A DNA stretch of 57,910 bases from an uncultured Muribaculaceae bacterium (GTDB taxonomy: Bacteria > Bacteroidota > Bacteroidia > Bacteroidales > Muribaculaceae), in assembly GCA_947627615.1 (NCBI GenBank), contig CANQWS010000021.1, positions 1 through 57,910 on the forward strand, written 5' to 3'. The notes beneath the pieces were generated by a model. That model was not told the origin of the DNA, searched no databases, and was given only the letters and a program-made list of their open reading frames with translations. Below, piece by piece: positions 38,131 to 46,503 of the stretch (position 1 is its first letter; every line of letters starts with the position of its first letter). The translations under genes were made by a program, and so were the position numbers.

Positions 38131-38811
38131 TTAGTCGTTTTGTGCGGTGGGGCGTACTCCGGTGAAGTGGAAGCTAAAAGGATTGTCTGCGGGCTTGCCG
38201 GCCTGGTTGCTGCCTGTCGGCGCCACAATCTGCGGCGCGGTGGGCTGCTGCGGCTGGGGATCTGCGGGCTTATCCACCTCAAACGCGCCGGGGTCGTCCG
38301 TGCGGTACTTGGTGTCAAAGTCACTGATGCCCATGATGCTGTCTCCGTCCATCTTGAACTTTTGGGCAATCGCTTCCGCGACGTACTGCTTGCGGGCGGC
38401 AGTGCTGGTGAACTTCAGGCCGCCGGCGTGCTGCTTTACGGCGAACTCGTAGGCCTGGGCCGCAAGTTTCTCAGCGTGCTCCTTGGCCTCGGTCTCGTAT
38501 TTGCTGGCCATGCTGCTAAGCTGCGTCTGCAGGTCCTGGAGCTTGTTTGCGTCCGCCTGGGCTGCTGTCAGTTTGGTGTTCAAGTCCGTCAGGTCGGTAT
38601 CACGCTGCTTGATCTGTTTGTTCAAGTCAGACACTTGACCCTTATATGTGTCGATCTCGCTGGCGTGCTTCTCCTTGCTGATGTAGTTACCCTCTGAGAG
38701 GTCCACGAAACGGATGTGCTTGGACTTGTCCTGTTCTGCTGCATTGTGGGTGTTGATGGCCGTCTCGACCTTCGCCCATGTCTCAGCGTCTAACAATGCT
38801 TTTAACTCCAT
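38131..38811 (-). CDS. Scaffolding protein (GP20-like)
   Basis: 226 residues from ATG 38811 behind AAGGAG. MELKALLDAETWAKVETAINTHN leads into a long coiled coil (DTYKGQVSDLNKQIKQRDTDLTDLNTKLTAAQADANKLQDLQTQL) and a Pro/Gln-rich C-terminus. Immediately upstream of the capsid gene. Guides procapsid assembly and is lost from the mature head. Confidence 0.88.
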   Translation of the reverse strand: MELKALLDAETWAKVETAINTHNAAEQDKSKHIRFVDLSEGNYISKEKHASEIDTYKGQVSDLNKQIKQRDTDLTDLNTKLTAAQADANKLQDLQTQLSSMASKYETEAKEHAEKLAAQAYEFAVKQHAGGLKFTSTAARKQYVAEAIAQKFKMDGDSIMGISDFDTKYRTDDPGAFEVDKPADPQPQQPTAPQIVAPTGSNQAGKPADNPFSFHFTGVRPTAQND

Positions 38812-38854
38812 GGTTGATCTCCTTCCCGTGCTGGCCGTATCGGTCCGCACGCGC

Positions 38855-38946
38855 ACAGTTTAGCGCCCATGTGCTGGGGCAAGTCGCACAGTTTATCGCC
38901 CGTGTGCTGGGGCAGGTGCACGGTTTATCGCCCTCGTGCGTGGGCA
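38855..38946. repeat. Three imperfect direct repeats in the scaffold leader
   Basis: Three copies of a roughly 33-bp unit, GCACAGTTTA(G/T)CGCCC then (A/G)TGTGCTGGGGCA, the third diverged. The terminal TGGGCAT...AAAAGCCGC abuts the terminator, the same junction found in front of the MGGRG cassettes. No gene fits here; it may bind a regulator of head-gene expression. Confidence 0.65.
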
Positions 38947-38951
38947 TATGA

Positions 38952-38969
38952 AAAGCCGCTTTTCAGCGG
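38952..38969 (-). terminator. Terminator after minor capsid gene
   Basis: AGCCGC-TGAAAA-GCGGCT followed by TTTT on the minus strand, starting within ten bases of the minor capsid stop. Separates portal/minor capsid from scaffold/capsid transcripts, perhaps partially. Confidence 0.8.
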
Positions 38970-38973
38970 CTAA

Positions 38974-40149
38974 TCAGCTTTTTGTTTTGGTGCTTACCAT
39001 GCGAAACCCTTCCACGGTCATGCGGTCTTTGTGCTGAGGCAATCCCGCCGCCTTGCACAGGTCCGCATACTGAGCCACTAGGGCGTTAATGCGCCGCTGG
39101 CAGGCCTTTCGGCCCTCCATGTCTCCCGCTTCTCGAAAAGCGTTTGCGGCGTCCTTCTCTCGCCTAACCTTCGTTTCGATCTCCCGCATTTTCTGCGTTG
39201 CCCAATAGAGGGTTTTTTGTTTGTCGTTGTAGGTGAAACCGTCATGGTTCTTCTTCGCCATCTCCTGCAATTCGTCCTCTGTATACTTGCGCTTGCTGAT
39301 TTTGGTAGAAAATCCAGCGGCAAAGTGCATACAGTTCCACTGCCCTATAGGCCGGTCAAAACCCTCATAATGGCGCCCGTCCACGTCCTGGAAGCTGGCA
39401 CCGCTCTGCATCTTCTCAAACTCTTCCCTGAGAAACACCCGGCCTTGCACGGGCTCGTGGTCCGGTGCGCTGTTGGCGTGCGCTGAGATTTCAACGGCGT
39501 CAAAACCTAGCTCCTGACTCACAATCTCGTTGCCGTGCTGGTTGATCTGCCACACTGCATCAAGCACATTTTGCCGGGCTGAGCTGTCCAGCCGGCGCCG
39601 GTAGCCTGAGGCGTAGTAGACTTTCATGCCGTTATAGCCCAGGTTGTGTATGATCTCTCGTGTAGCCTCGGAGTAGCTCGTCAATCCTGAACTCACTGCT
39701 ATAACGGCGTCACTCACCGCCTCTTTGTACTGCTGCGAAATGGCGGTAGTGTTTGAGAGGTTTTCCAGCCCTTCTGCGGCTTGCGCTGCGACTGATTGCG
39801 CATACTGCATGACACGGGCCTCTACCTGCTTTTTCCGCTCTGGGTTCTCTTCCAGGGCTTCTTTGAAGCGTGGATCTGTGGTGACGTCTTCCGCCGTCTC
39901 CTTGCACAGCTGCACCACGTCTTGCATGGTCTGCCCGGTGGCCTGTTGCAGCTGAGTGGCAACTTCTAAAAACGTCGTGCCGTTGTCCATAGCGGTCAAG
40001 AGGGTGTGAACGCTGCTAGGGTTGAGTTCTCCGAGTTCCTGGATCTGGTCTGCGACTTTGTGGATGAAAAAGCGCATAACGCGGGAAAAGCGGGCTCTAA
40101 GCTGCTTCATGAACTCCTCTAGCCGGTTTTCATTCAATGGTTTCGTCAC
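38974..40149 (-). CDS. Minor capsid protein (SPP1 gp7-like)
   Basis: 391 residues. Helical N-terminal half (RLEEFMKQLRARFSRVMRFFIHKVADQIQEL). The C-terminal half has ARQNVLDAVWQINQHGNEIVSQELGFDAVEISAHANSAPDHEPVQGRVF and GRHYEGFDRPIGQWNCMHFAAGF, the phage minor capsid protein 2 (Pfam minor_cap2) signature. Located between portal and scaffold; probably an internal head protein. Confidence 0.85.
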   Translation of the reverse strand: MTKPLNENRLEEFMKQLRARFSRVMRFFIHKVADQIQELGELNPSSVHTLLTAMDNGTTFLEVATQLQQATGQTMQDVVQLCKETAEDVTTDPRFKEALEENPERKKQVEARVMQYAQSVAAQAAEGLENLSNTTAISQQYKEAVSDAVIAVSSGLTSYSEATREIIHNLGYNGMKVYYASGYRRRLDSSARQNVLDAVWQINQHGNEIVSQELGFDAVEISAHANSAPDHEPVQGRVFLREEFEKMQSGASFQDVDGRHYEGFDRPIGQWNCMHFAAGFSTKISKRKYTEDELQEMAKKNHDGFTYNDKQKTLYWATQKMREIETKVRREKDAANAFREAGDMEGRKACQRRINALVAQYADLCKAAGLPQHKDRMTVEGFRMVSTKTKS

Positions 40150-41647
40150 CCTCTGCGCCCGGTTCCGCGCCGCCTGTCATGCCCTGCAGGGCCGCAAGTA
40201 GTTGCTGCGTCTGCATCTGCTCATCGAGTACACCTTGCAGGGCGGCTTGTGCCTGTTCCTCCGTCTCGTTGAAATACCACATGCGGAATTCCTTCTTACT
40301 CATCAAGCCGGTGTTTACAAGCGTCATACGCTCACCCATCTGCTGCTCTGAATCCGTAATTATGGAGTCGTCCCAGGTGAAAGACACCTGATAATCACCC
40401 GCCGGCGCCAGGTTGTACAGCGTGGCATAAAGGTCCATGGCCCGTACGACGTCTCTCAAACAACGTTCTAGGGCCTTCTGGTTGTCCGCTATCGTGGCAT
40501 ATGATCTTTGCTTTAAGATCTTGAGTTCGGTGGCCGTCTTCGCCTCAGCGTTCGGGTTCGATAGTGTTCCACGAGAAAGTCCGGTCAAGTCTTCCACAAG
40601 CTTAAGCTGAGTATCCAGCCCGTTCAGTAGTGATCCATCACGGATGGCGGGAGAGAACACGTTATACGTCTCGTCTTTGCCCAGGTTAACCCCGCGAAAC
40701 AGCCTGCGGTTAAGCTGTGGCACTTCCATCATAGGGCGGCCATCTGGTCCTAGCACGCCTTGCACTGGTCGCAAAACGGTGGGGTCTACATCAATCGCAA
40801 GCTCTGAACCCTCGTACTCCCACAAAATGCGGCTGTACTGCTTATCAGATTCCCGTATAGCGTCTATTGCCTTCGAGAAAACTGATGCCCCCATCGGGCT
40901 CGTTGGATCTACGGTGTTCGCCATAGCAACCCGGTACCACCCGAACATTTGCCCCCGGTCCGGCGTGCGAACCAAAACTTCCGGCTGCAGGTCCGCCCAT
41001 AGCGGCACTTCTGCAAGCTGTATCTCCGTGCCGGTGTACTGGGCGTTGTTGGACTTGAAAGCCCGCTGCGTGATACGCACGCCCTCCGGTACAAGCTGGT
41101 GTCGTTCTAGCCGGGTGTAATACGTCTTCCCCTCCTGGAACGTGTCCTGAAAGATCACCTCAGACAGCTCGCCTTGGTCCCCAAAGGCCACGGGTAGCAT
41201 TTCCCAATCAGGGGTGAAGTCAAAGTAAATGTGGCCGTCTTTGGGGTATGGCTTGATGCTTAGCCCGCCGGCGGCGCAACCCTTTTCCAGCTGCTCCCGC
41301 AAGTTTGTGAAGAGCTTCTCAAACTCCGCTTTGAGGTACTCTGAGCGGGCATTGGGCTGCGCTTCGCCCCCACCGTTGGCGGGGCTCGCCCCTGTGATGT
41401 CCCAGGTCACTTCTAGCAGGACTTGACGGGCAATCTCTGAGCATACAAATGACGCCAGATTCATGCTCACCATGCCATCCGGCGCTAACCATGGCGCCCG
41501 GTTAGTGTACATATCTCGCCACAGGTCCAGGGCCGTCAGCATTTCAGGCGAAAGAGATGTGTCGATGTGCTCTGCCTGTTCAATCGCCTTGTATGGTAGC
41601 ACCTTATGGATCACCTGCCTTACAAAATTCAGTAGCCGTTCTAACAT
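40130..41647 (-). CDS. Portal protein
   Basis: 505 residues. Matches SPP1-type/A118-like portals: MLERLLNFVRQVIHKVLPYKAIEQAEHIDTSLSPEMLTALDLWRDMYTNRAPWL at the N-terminus, SEYLKAEFEKLFTNLREQLEKGCAAGGLSIKPY, and TGLSRGTLSNPNAEAKTATELKILKQRSYATIADNQKALERCL (clip/crown helices). Forms the dodecameric DNA gate. Confidence 0.9.
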   Translation of the reverse strand: MLERLLNFVRQVIHKVLPYKAIEQAEHIDTSLSPEMLTALDLWRDMYTNRAPWLAPDGMVSMNLASFVCSEIARQVLLEVTWDITGASPANGGGEAQPNARSEYLKAEFEKLFTNLREQLEKGCAAGGLSIKPYPKDGHIYFDFTPDWEMLPVAFGDQGELSEVIFQDTFQEGKTYYTRLERHQLVPEGVRITQRAFKSNNAQYTGTEIQLAEVPLWADLQPEVLVRTPDRGQMFGWYRVAMANTVDPTSPMGASVFSKAIDAIRESDKQYSRILWEYEGSELAIDVDPTVLRPVQGVLGPDGRPMMEVPQLNRRLFRGVNLGKDETYNVFSPAIRDGSLLNGLDTQLKLVEDLTGLSRGTLSNPNAEAKTATELKILKQRSYATIADNQKALERCLRDVVRAMDLYATLYNLAPAGDYQVSFTWDDSIITDSEQQMGERMTLVNTGLMSKKEFRMWYFNETEEQAQAALQGVLDEQMQTQQLLAALQGMTGGAEPGAEGDETIE

Positions 41648-41659
41648 ATGCGGCCCTCC

Positions 41660-42904
41660 TCACTGGCCCTTCCGGCGCCAGACGGTGTTTAGCGCATAGC
41701 GCACGGCGGCAATGGAGTGGTTGTTCGCGTCTGGGTAGGCGCTCATAACCTCATCATCTGGGGTGCGCTCGTACTCGTAGTTCTGAAATTCCCACGCCGT
41801 ATTTGGGCAACGTGCGGGGTCTATCACTATCTTTTTCTTACCTTGCAGCCACTTCATGGAGTACTTTACGGAGTCCGGCCCTTTCTCCGCGCCTCTGCAT
41901 AGAGCGCCGTAGTCTTTCAAGTCTGCTATGCTTTTCGGCTCTGCTGAGTCTGCCATAATCAGATCTGAGCCGGTAACGCCTTTCAGCGTAACGAGCATAT
42001 CCCACAGGTCGCGGTTGCTTGTCTTGTTCACCCGTAGCTCGTCGAAAATGTAAATGGCCTGCTGCGCCGGGTTGTAGCACAGCTTCACCCAGTGGGCTGG
42101 GTCTGGATACCACCCGAAATCCAGCCCCTGATAAAGATAGCCAAAGGTGGCAATCTCGGAATCTGGAATCTCGCGGATCTCCAGGTTTTCGAACACTTCG
42201 CCGCCGGTGCCGGTGGGCACTCCGAGGTATTCGTGTTCATAGGCCTTTGGATTACTCTGCTTTAGCGCCTCTGCGTCGTCAAAGAACTGATCACCCAACC
42301 ACTCACGCGGGACGTCAAGATAGCAAGACTTGTGCCGTAATGCGCTCTCCCGCGGCGTCTGCACGTACTGATTCGCCCAATTGGTGCGCGAGATGGGCGG
42401 GTTAAACGTCTTAAATACGACGTACTTATCACCGCCGCGCAATACGGACTGCTGGACGGAACGGATCTCGGCTTCCCCCGCGTACTCGTCTAGCTCCTCG
42501 AGCCAAAGATATTTGAGATAACCGCGAGAGACTTTGATTGACTTTAGCTTTCTGGAAGAGTCCAGCCCGCGAAATAGGATGGTCTGCCCGGTGGGCGTGT
42601 AAATCATCCTGTGCGGACTCGTTGTGCTCTTCCATAGCTCCGAAACGCCTAGCATATCAACGGCCCATTGCAGCTGACTGAAAACGCTGGTTGAAATGGT
42701 GCTGCCCACTTTGCGGAACGCGATAGCATTTGCGCATGGGTCCTGCATCATACCCAGTACGATCATCAATGCGGCAAAGGAAGACTTCGTAGAGCCACGC
42801 CCGCCATACAAGTCGTAATAGGTGTGCCGCTCTTCCTGAATGTCCCAGTAGACGTCATAGAAGGGCGGGGCGATCAAGTCACTGAGTCGTATCTGCTCAG
42901 CCAC
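41660..42904 (-). CDS. terL: Terminase large subunit (PBSX family)
   Basis: 414 residues. Walker A-like YGGRGSTKSS (about 33-42), Walker B YLWLEELDE (about 130-138), coupling motif FKTFNPP and nuclease motif GLDFGWYPDP with later Asp residues (MADSAEPKSI; YPDANNHSI). Packaging motor and headful/cos nuclease. Overlaps the small subunit by eight bases. Confidence 0.95.
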   Translation of the reverse strand: MAEQIRLSDLIAPPFYDVYWDIQEERHTYYDLYGGRGSTKSSFAALMIVLGMMQDPCANAIAFRKVGSTISTSVFSQLQWAVDMLGVSELWKSTTSPHRMIYTPTGQTILFRGLDSSRKLKSIKVSRGYLKYLWLEELDEYAGEAEIRSVQQSVLRGGDKYVVFKTFNPPISRTNWANQYVQTPRESALRHKSCYLDVPREWLGDQFFDDAEALKQSNPKAYEHEYLGVPTGTGGEVFENLEIREIPDSEIATFGYLYQGLDFGWYPDPAHWVKLCYNPAQQAIYIFDELRVNKTSNRDLWDMLVTLKGVTGSDLIMADSAEPKSIADLKDYGALCRGAEKGPDSVKYSMKWLQGKKKIVIDPARCPNTAWEFQNYEYERTPDDEVMSAYPDANNHSIAAVRYALNTVWRRKGQ

Positions 42905-43343
42905 TGTTGTCCACCTCTTCGGCCTCCACTACGATTGCATCCGGCGGCGCATCATACGTGGGCCTAGGAAGATCACAGACGATTTGGACAAACGGCGCTG
43001 CGCTGCCGCCCTTGCTCTTATCGGCCTGCCCCACGTAGCTCTCCCACTTCTCCACGGCCTTCATGTCGCCGTTAAGTGCTGCCTGATAGACCGCTAACAC
43101 GATCCCCGCCGCATTTGTCAGGTTTTCGTTTTCAATCCCCAGACGCTTAAGCGCTTCCTTCAGGTCCGCCCCGGCCGGCGCATTGTTGACAATCTTTGCA
43201 ATTGTCTTAATGTCTTTGATTTGTCGTCTGCGTTTTGCCTGCGCCGCATTCCCCGCCGCGCTTAGCTCTTTAGCCCTCGCGGCCCGCTGCTCTGGCGTCA
43301 AGGATTTGTTGTATTCGTCTATCTTGCCCCTGCCTCCAGGCAT
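42897..43343 (-). CDS. Terminase small subunit-like protein
   Basis: 148 residues. A basic N-terminus beginning MPGGRGKIDEYNKSLTPEQRAARAKELSAAG precedes a helical domain (RLGIENENLTNAAGIVLAVYQAALNGDMKAVEKWESYVGQ). It is directly upstream of terL and overlaps it. The sequence pattern is common for small terminases of gut Clostridia phages. Recognises packaging DNA. Confidence 0.8.
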   Translation of the reverse strand: MPGGRGKIDEYNKSLTPEQRAARAKELSAAGNAAQAKRRRQIKDIKTIAKIVNNAPAGADLKEALKRLGIENENLTNAAGIVLAVYQAALNGDMKAVEKWESYVGQADKSKGGSAAPFVQIVCDLPRPTYDAPPDAIVVEAEEVDNSG

Positions 43344-43368
43344 GCGGCCCGCCCCCTTTCGTTAGGAC

Positions 43369-43551
43369 TTAGAACGGCAGTGCGTCTTCATCCTCATAGC
43401 GGGCCTCCCACTCTGCATCACTGATATCCGTCTCTCCCGGCCTCAGATAGTCGCTCTTTGGGTGGGCGTCTCTCCAGTCGCCGTACTGGCCTCGGCGGCC
43501 CTTTGCACCGCCACTGCCTCTTCCACGGTTCCAGCTGCTTCCACTTGGCAT
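43369..43551 (-). CDS. 60-residue Gly/Arg-rich protein overlapping the PLD-like gene
   Basis: Begins MPSGSSWNRGRGSGGAKGRRG and ends acidic (ISDAEWEARYEDEDALPF). Overlaps the last 100 bases of the PLD-like gene in another frame. Glycine/arginine-rich starts of this kind recur in the cargo genes upstream. Plausible but unproven. Confidence 0.5.
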   Translation of the reverse strand: MPSGSSWNRGRGSGGAKGRRGQYGDWRDAHPKSDYLRPGETDISDAEWEARYEDEDALPF

Positions 43552-44267
43552 GCTGCTTCCTCCTTTAAGGCGTCAAACGCTCTATTGCCTGTATTGTTTT
43601 TGTTGTTTCCCGGCGTATACTCTCCAGATACCCCGGAATATACCTTGAATCGCTCCATAATGCTATCCAGCTTTCGTTTTACAAACGAGATTGTGACCGG
43701 ATCATGCATCATGATAAATTGTTCCACGTTGTTAGAACTCGATAGGTTTGCACTACCTGAAATCAAAATGTCGCCCTTGCGTGATAGAATCAGGGCAATC
43801 TTGCAATGGGACTGCAAAACGGCTAAGTCCATCGGTCTGCCTGAAAACTCCTTGTAGATGTAAGGCATGAGATTGTGGCGCTCTGTCCCGGCAAAGTAGT
43901 GGGAGACTAGCAGATTCACTTTCTTGCAGCCCAGACACTCAACGAGATTAACGAGACTGTCAATATTATCCTGATTCATGCCCAGGGTAGTGATATAGAC
44001 CGCAGAAGGTCTCAAGTTCTTATCAGCGCAGAGGGCTTCGATAAAGTCACCAAAGACAAACCGCCCGGATACCAGTGCGAAATAGTCCCTTGTGTAGTCC
44101 ATCTGCCCTACCATCTCAAGCGCATTGTCAAAGATAACCGGATCGGTGTTCAGACGTGGGATCTCCTCCTGTTCTGGCTCCTGTTCTCCCTCATCGGGTG
44201 CCCCGAAAGAGAGGGCTGAGAAGTCGAAAGAGAAGTCCAGCCCGCCGCCTTTTCGTCGTTTCTTCAA
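43443..44267 (-). CDS. PLD-like (HKD-type) protein
   Basis: 274 residues. LQSHCKIALILSRKGDILISGSANLSSSNNVEQF carries H-x-K and GSAN...N of a phospholipase-D-superfamily half-site (the Asp of HKD is absent from the usual position). An upstream Rossmann-like region (SAVYITTLGMNQDNIDSLVNLVECLGCKKVNLLVSHYF) completes the fold. Single-HKD proteins can act as nucleases (Nuc-like) when dimeric. It precedes terminase and may process or bind DNA; alternatively it is another cargo-type effector. The C-terminus is a low-complexity Ala/Thr/Glu tail. Confidence 0.75.
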   Translation of the reverse strand: MKKRRKGGGLDFSFDFSALSFGAPDEGEQEPEQEEIPRLNTDPVIFDNALEMVGQMDYTRDYFALVSGRFVFGDFIEALCADKNLRPSAVYITTLGMNQDNIDSLVNLVECLGCKKVNLLVSHYFAGTERHNLMPYIYKEFSGRPMDLAVLQSHCKIALILSRKGDILISGSANLSSSNNVEQFIMMHDPVTISFVKRKLDSIMERFKVYSGVSGEYTPGNNKNNTGNRAFDALKEEAACQVEAAGTVEEAVAVQRAAEASTATGETPTQRATI

Positions 44268-44343
44268 GTGGCCCGCCCTACCTTCCCGTTTGAAAAGGCC
44301 CTACCCTGGTTCGCTGTGCTGTGCCTGAAGCGTGGAGGGCAAT

Positions 44344-44375
44344 AAAAAGCCGTCAGCGGTTGCCCCGCTGACGGT
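44344..44375 (-). terminator. Cassette 3 terminator
   Basis: Ten-bp stem CCGTCAGCGG/CCGCTGACGG (44350-44359 with 44365-44374) followed by CTTTTT on the minus strand. Related in sequence to the terminators at 45412 and 46448. Confidence 0.9.
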
Positions 44376-44384
44376 GTTAAAGAC

Positions 44385-44558
44385 TCAGGTCTTGATTTGG
44401 GATTTGAAATAATCCTCAACGGTTTTATAACCGCTCTTTTTGAAGTCCGCTTTCGCCCGCGCTACGGCGGCGTCAACTTCTTTCGGCGTTTTCCTCAAGT
44501 ACGGGCTCACTCCCTTTGTAGCCGGTTTTGTGGCGCCCCCGCTTTTCTTGCTTGTCAT
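44385..44558 (-). CDS. Cassette 3 small partner (57 residues)
   Basis: Starts at ATG 44558 behind AAAGGAGG, 14 bases after the HExxH gene, and ends ten bases before the terminator. Basic, helical: TKPATKGVSPYLRKTPKEVDAAVARAKADFKKSGYKTVEDYFKSQ. Could be an antidote, chaperone or packaging adaptor of the preceding protein; no family recognised. Confidence 0.7.
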   Translation of the reverse strand: MTSKKSGGATKPATKGVSPYLRKTPKEVDAAVARAKADFKKSGYKTVEDYFKSQIKT

Positions 44559-44571
44559 GTTTTTGCCTCCT

Positions 44572-45357
44572 TTACCCGAGTTCTTTCTTCACTAACTTCC
44601 AAACTTCTTTGGAAAGTTCCTGCGCATTCTCGCCGTTTTTGCTGTAGTCGCAAATACACTCCGCAAAAGCTTCGCCTCTGTTTTTTGCTGCGTATCTCGA
44701 CACTCTTTGCACTTCCTGCAAGTAGTTCAGCACTTTGCCGGCCCTATCGCTCATGTTGTTTATCGCTTTCGTTAGGATCCTAGATTCCTGAGTGTTGTGC
44801 TCCCAATCGTCGCTCATTGCAAAAAGTCGTTTCTGCCGGTCCTGGATGCCTTGCGCAACTTTTACGCTGATGGCCCTTGCTAGAAGGTGCCCCATCTCAT
44901 GCCGTAAAATATCGGCGGCCGTAGTGCCGCCTGGGCTCCATCCAGAGGCGACGTCTTGATTATACGACGTGTTCAACTTTTCCGCCTTTTTGAACATGCC
45001 GGAATAAAATCGTAATTTGTCGCCCCAGTATGCGGCGCACGCATAAGCGGCGCCGCCCTTCTCGACACCGATAGAGAAATTATCACCGAGAAGGCCACGC
45101 GCCTGCGGAAACTCGTTCAAGACTTCTTCCAATCCTTGTATGTTGTCTCTTACTGAACCGAAATCAAGGCTGCTAACGTCGTGATTAATATCTATCTGAT
45201 AATTGTCATGCATATACCGTTGCAGATCTGCAAAATTCTCCTGATCTTTTGCGGTTTTTCTCGGCTCCTTTTCCGGCTGCACCTCCGGCACAAGAGTCAC
45301 TTTTCGTGGCCTGCCCCGTGGTCTCTTGAGGCCGCTTTTATCGCCTCTCCCGCCCAT
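44572..45357 (-). CDS. Cassette 3 effector: MGGRG-tagged HExxH zincin
   Basis: 261 residues from ATG 45357. MGGRGDKSGLKRPRGRPRK is followed by a body with TTAADILRHEMGHLLARAISV, an H-E-x-x-H zinc metallopeptidase site (about residues 158-162). A third ligand is not obvious; helices rich in Lys/Arg follow. The family resembles phage/toxin zincins such as those in minor-head fusion proteins. The N-terminus is shared with cassettes 1 and 2. Target unknown. Confidence 0.75.
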   Translation of the reverse strand: MGGRGDKSGLKRPRGRPRKVTLVPEVQPEKEPRKTAKDQENFADLQRYMHDNYQIDINHDVSSLDFGSVRDNIQGLEEVLNEFPQARGLLGDNFSIGVEKGGAAYACAAYWGDKLRFYSGMFKKAEKLNTSYNQDVASGWSPGGTTAADILRHEMGHLLARAISVKVAQGIQDRQKRLFAMSDDWEHNTQESRILTKAINNMSDRAGKVLNYLQEVQRVSRYAAKNRGEAFAECICDYSKNGENAQELSKEVWKLVKKELG

Positions 45358-45383
45358 TATAGCATGCACTCCTTACATTTCGT

Positions 45384-45400
45384 GTCGCCTGCTGGGCGAC
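45384..45400. promoter_or_regulatory. Inter-cassette hairpin GTCGCC...GGCGAC
   Basis: Six-bp dyad between the cassette 2 terminator and the cassette 3 gene. Equivalent dyads lie at 46421-46437 and 47311-47327 at the same position of the other cassettes. Confidence 0.6.
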
Positions 45401-45411
45401 GTTTGGGCATG

Positions 45412-45443
45412 AAAAAGCCGCCGGCGGTTTCCCCGCTGACGGC
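45412..45443 (-). terminator. Cassette 2 terminator
   Basis: GCCGTCAGCGG/CCGCCGGCGGC stem (45417-45427 with 45433-45443, one mismatch) followed by TTTTT on the minus strand, 12 bases after the partner gene stop. Confidence 0.88.
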
Positions 45444-45454
45444 TCTCCGTGTGT

Positions 45455-45685
45455 TCACTTGACTTCGATCTCCCGGATCTCTCTTGCGCCCTTAGATCTG
45501 TGGAGGTAGGCGGTCATATTGTAAGCCTCGCCGTTTTTCTTCATGATTACAACCGGGCCATCCCCGCCGATTGTAAATTCATCCTCCGTACTGCCGAAAA
45601 TGTAGGCGTCTGTCATTTCTGTACAGCCGTCTACATTCGGCTTGAGATTTCGAGCAATCTCAAGCGCCTTTTCATAACTTACCAT
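45455..45685 (-). CDS. Cassette 2 small partner, immunity-protein-like
   Basis: 76 residues. VSYEKALEIARNLKPNVDGCTEMTDAYIFGSTEDEFTIGGDGPVVIMKKNGEAYNMTAYLH recalls the small immunity-type fold seen beside polymorphic toxins (Imm35-like: two helices, then a strand pair with G..P.V(I/V)...G). It starts 22 bases after the papain-like gene. Most likely the cognate antidote or regulator of that protein; the homology is by eye. Confidence 0.65.
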   Translation of the reverse strand: MVSYEKALEIARNLKPNVDGCTEMTDAYIFGSTEDEFTIGGDGPVVIMKKNGEAYNMTAYLHRSKGAREIREIEVK

Positions 45686-45707
45686 AGTTTTTGCCCCCTA
45701 TTGGTTT

Positions 45708-46391
45708 TTACGTCCGCTTTCCGTGCGGCGCTCTCCGCTGGTGCACAAAGTTCTTCGCACGGTCTGAAATTCTCAGGTTGTCCGTTCTAACGATATTCAC
45801 GGTGCCTAACCGCGTTGCGGCTAAAACGTCTCTGATCTCACTGTCTTTCAGATGCCCGGCCTGCGCTTCAATAAAGGTAACACGCCCACCCTGATTTTCA
45901 ACATTGAAAACGTGGCCGCCGCCTCGCGTATAGAAGATCTGAATTACAGCCCTCGAGCCGTTGCCGTAGCCGTGCATTTTGTTCGTGATATTCTGCAGGA
46001 CTGCATCAATTGAGCGCCCGGAAACGTCCTCTGTTTTTGCGTGCTGGAAAGCTCCTTTCCAATAACCGCTCCAAGTGTTATTACGGGCGTCCTTATACGC
46101 AACCCTTGGCAGAGTATCGCCGCGGAAAGTCGGTAGAGCCTCGACATTATAACCACGCCGCAAGAGCTCATAGGCCACAACACAGCGCTGACAGTTCTCC
46201 GAAAACTCTCGGTAGTTCTCAGAAAAATACGGGTTCGCCTCGCGTGTAGCCTCGCCGATCGTCTTTTGTGCGCCCTTCTGGCCTATAGCTCCTCGCAAGG
46301 TGGTGGCTATGTCGTCTCCTCTAGGCGACGCGCTCCACGGCGCCGCGTTGGGTGATCTTCTCGGAGAAAACCTTGTACCTCTTCCACCCAT
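45708..46391 (-). CDS. Cassette 2 effector: MGGRG-tagged papain-fold (Tox-PL-like) protein
   Basis: 227 residues from ATG 46391 (AAGGAGG eight bases upstream). After MGGRGTRFS and a Pro/Ser-rich segment comes ENCQRCVVAYELLRRGYNVEALP (nucleophile Cys, G-x-x-V-x-A-x-P), then GGGHVFNVENQGGRVTFIEAQAG (catalytic His and E/D-x-Q). This is the Cys-His-Asp/Gln arrangement of the Tox-PL papain-like toxins, predicted glutamine deamidases or peptidases. Commonly found fused to secreted or phage minor-head proteins; here it stands alone. Confidence 0.8.
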   Translation of the reverse strand: MGGRGTRFSPRRSPNAAPWSASPRGDDIATTLRGAIGQKGAQKTIGEATREANPYFSENYREFSENCQRCVVAYELLRRGYNVEALPTFRGDTLPRVAYKDARNNTWSGYWKGAFQHAKTEDVSGRSIDAVLQNITNKMHGYGNGSRAVIQIFYTRGGGHVFNVENQGGRVTFIEAQAGHLKDSEIRDVLAATRLGTVNIVRTDNLRISDRAKNFVHQRRAPHGKRT

Positions 46392-46420
46392 ACAGCGTAC
46401 ACCTCCTTTCTCGTTTTGTT

Positions 46421-46437
46421 GTCGCATGGCGTGCGAC
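46421..46437. promoter_or_regulatory. Inter-cassette hairpin GTCGC...GCGAC
   Basis: Five-bp dyad in the leader of cassette 2, followed on the plus strand by AAATGGGCAT and the terminator, exactly as in the other junctions. Confidence 0.6.
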
Positions 46438-46447
46438 AAATGGGCAT

Positions 46448-46482
46448 AAAAAAGCCGCCAGTGGTTGCCCCACTGACGGTTT
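46448..46482 (-). terminator. Cassette 1 terminator
   Basis: CCGTCAGTGG/CCACTGGCGG stem (46455-46464 with 46470-46479) with a TTTTTT tract on the minus strand. Same loop type (GGCAA) as cassette 3. Confidence 0.9.
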
Positions 46483-46503
46483 AAAACTTAATTCCAATAC
46501 ATC

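Noticed and set aside
37156-38697. 513-codon open frame on the plus strand opposite the capsid and scaffold genes
   Set aside because: Antisense shadow created by GC-rich codon bias; low-complexity Leu/Gly/Val composition, no ribosome site, and both minus-strand genes are clear.
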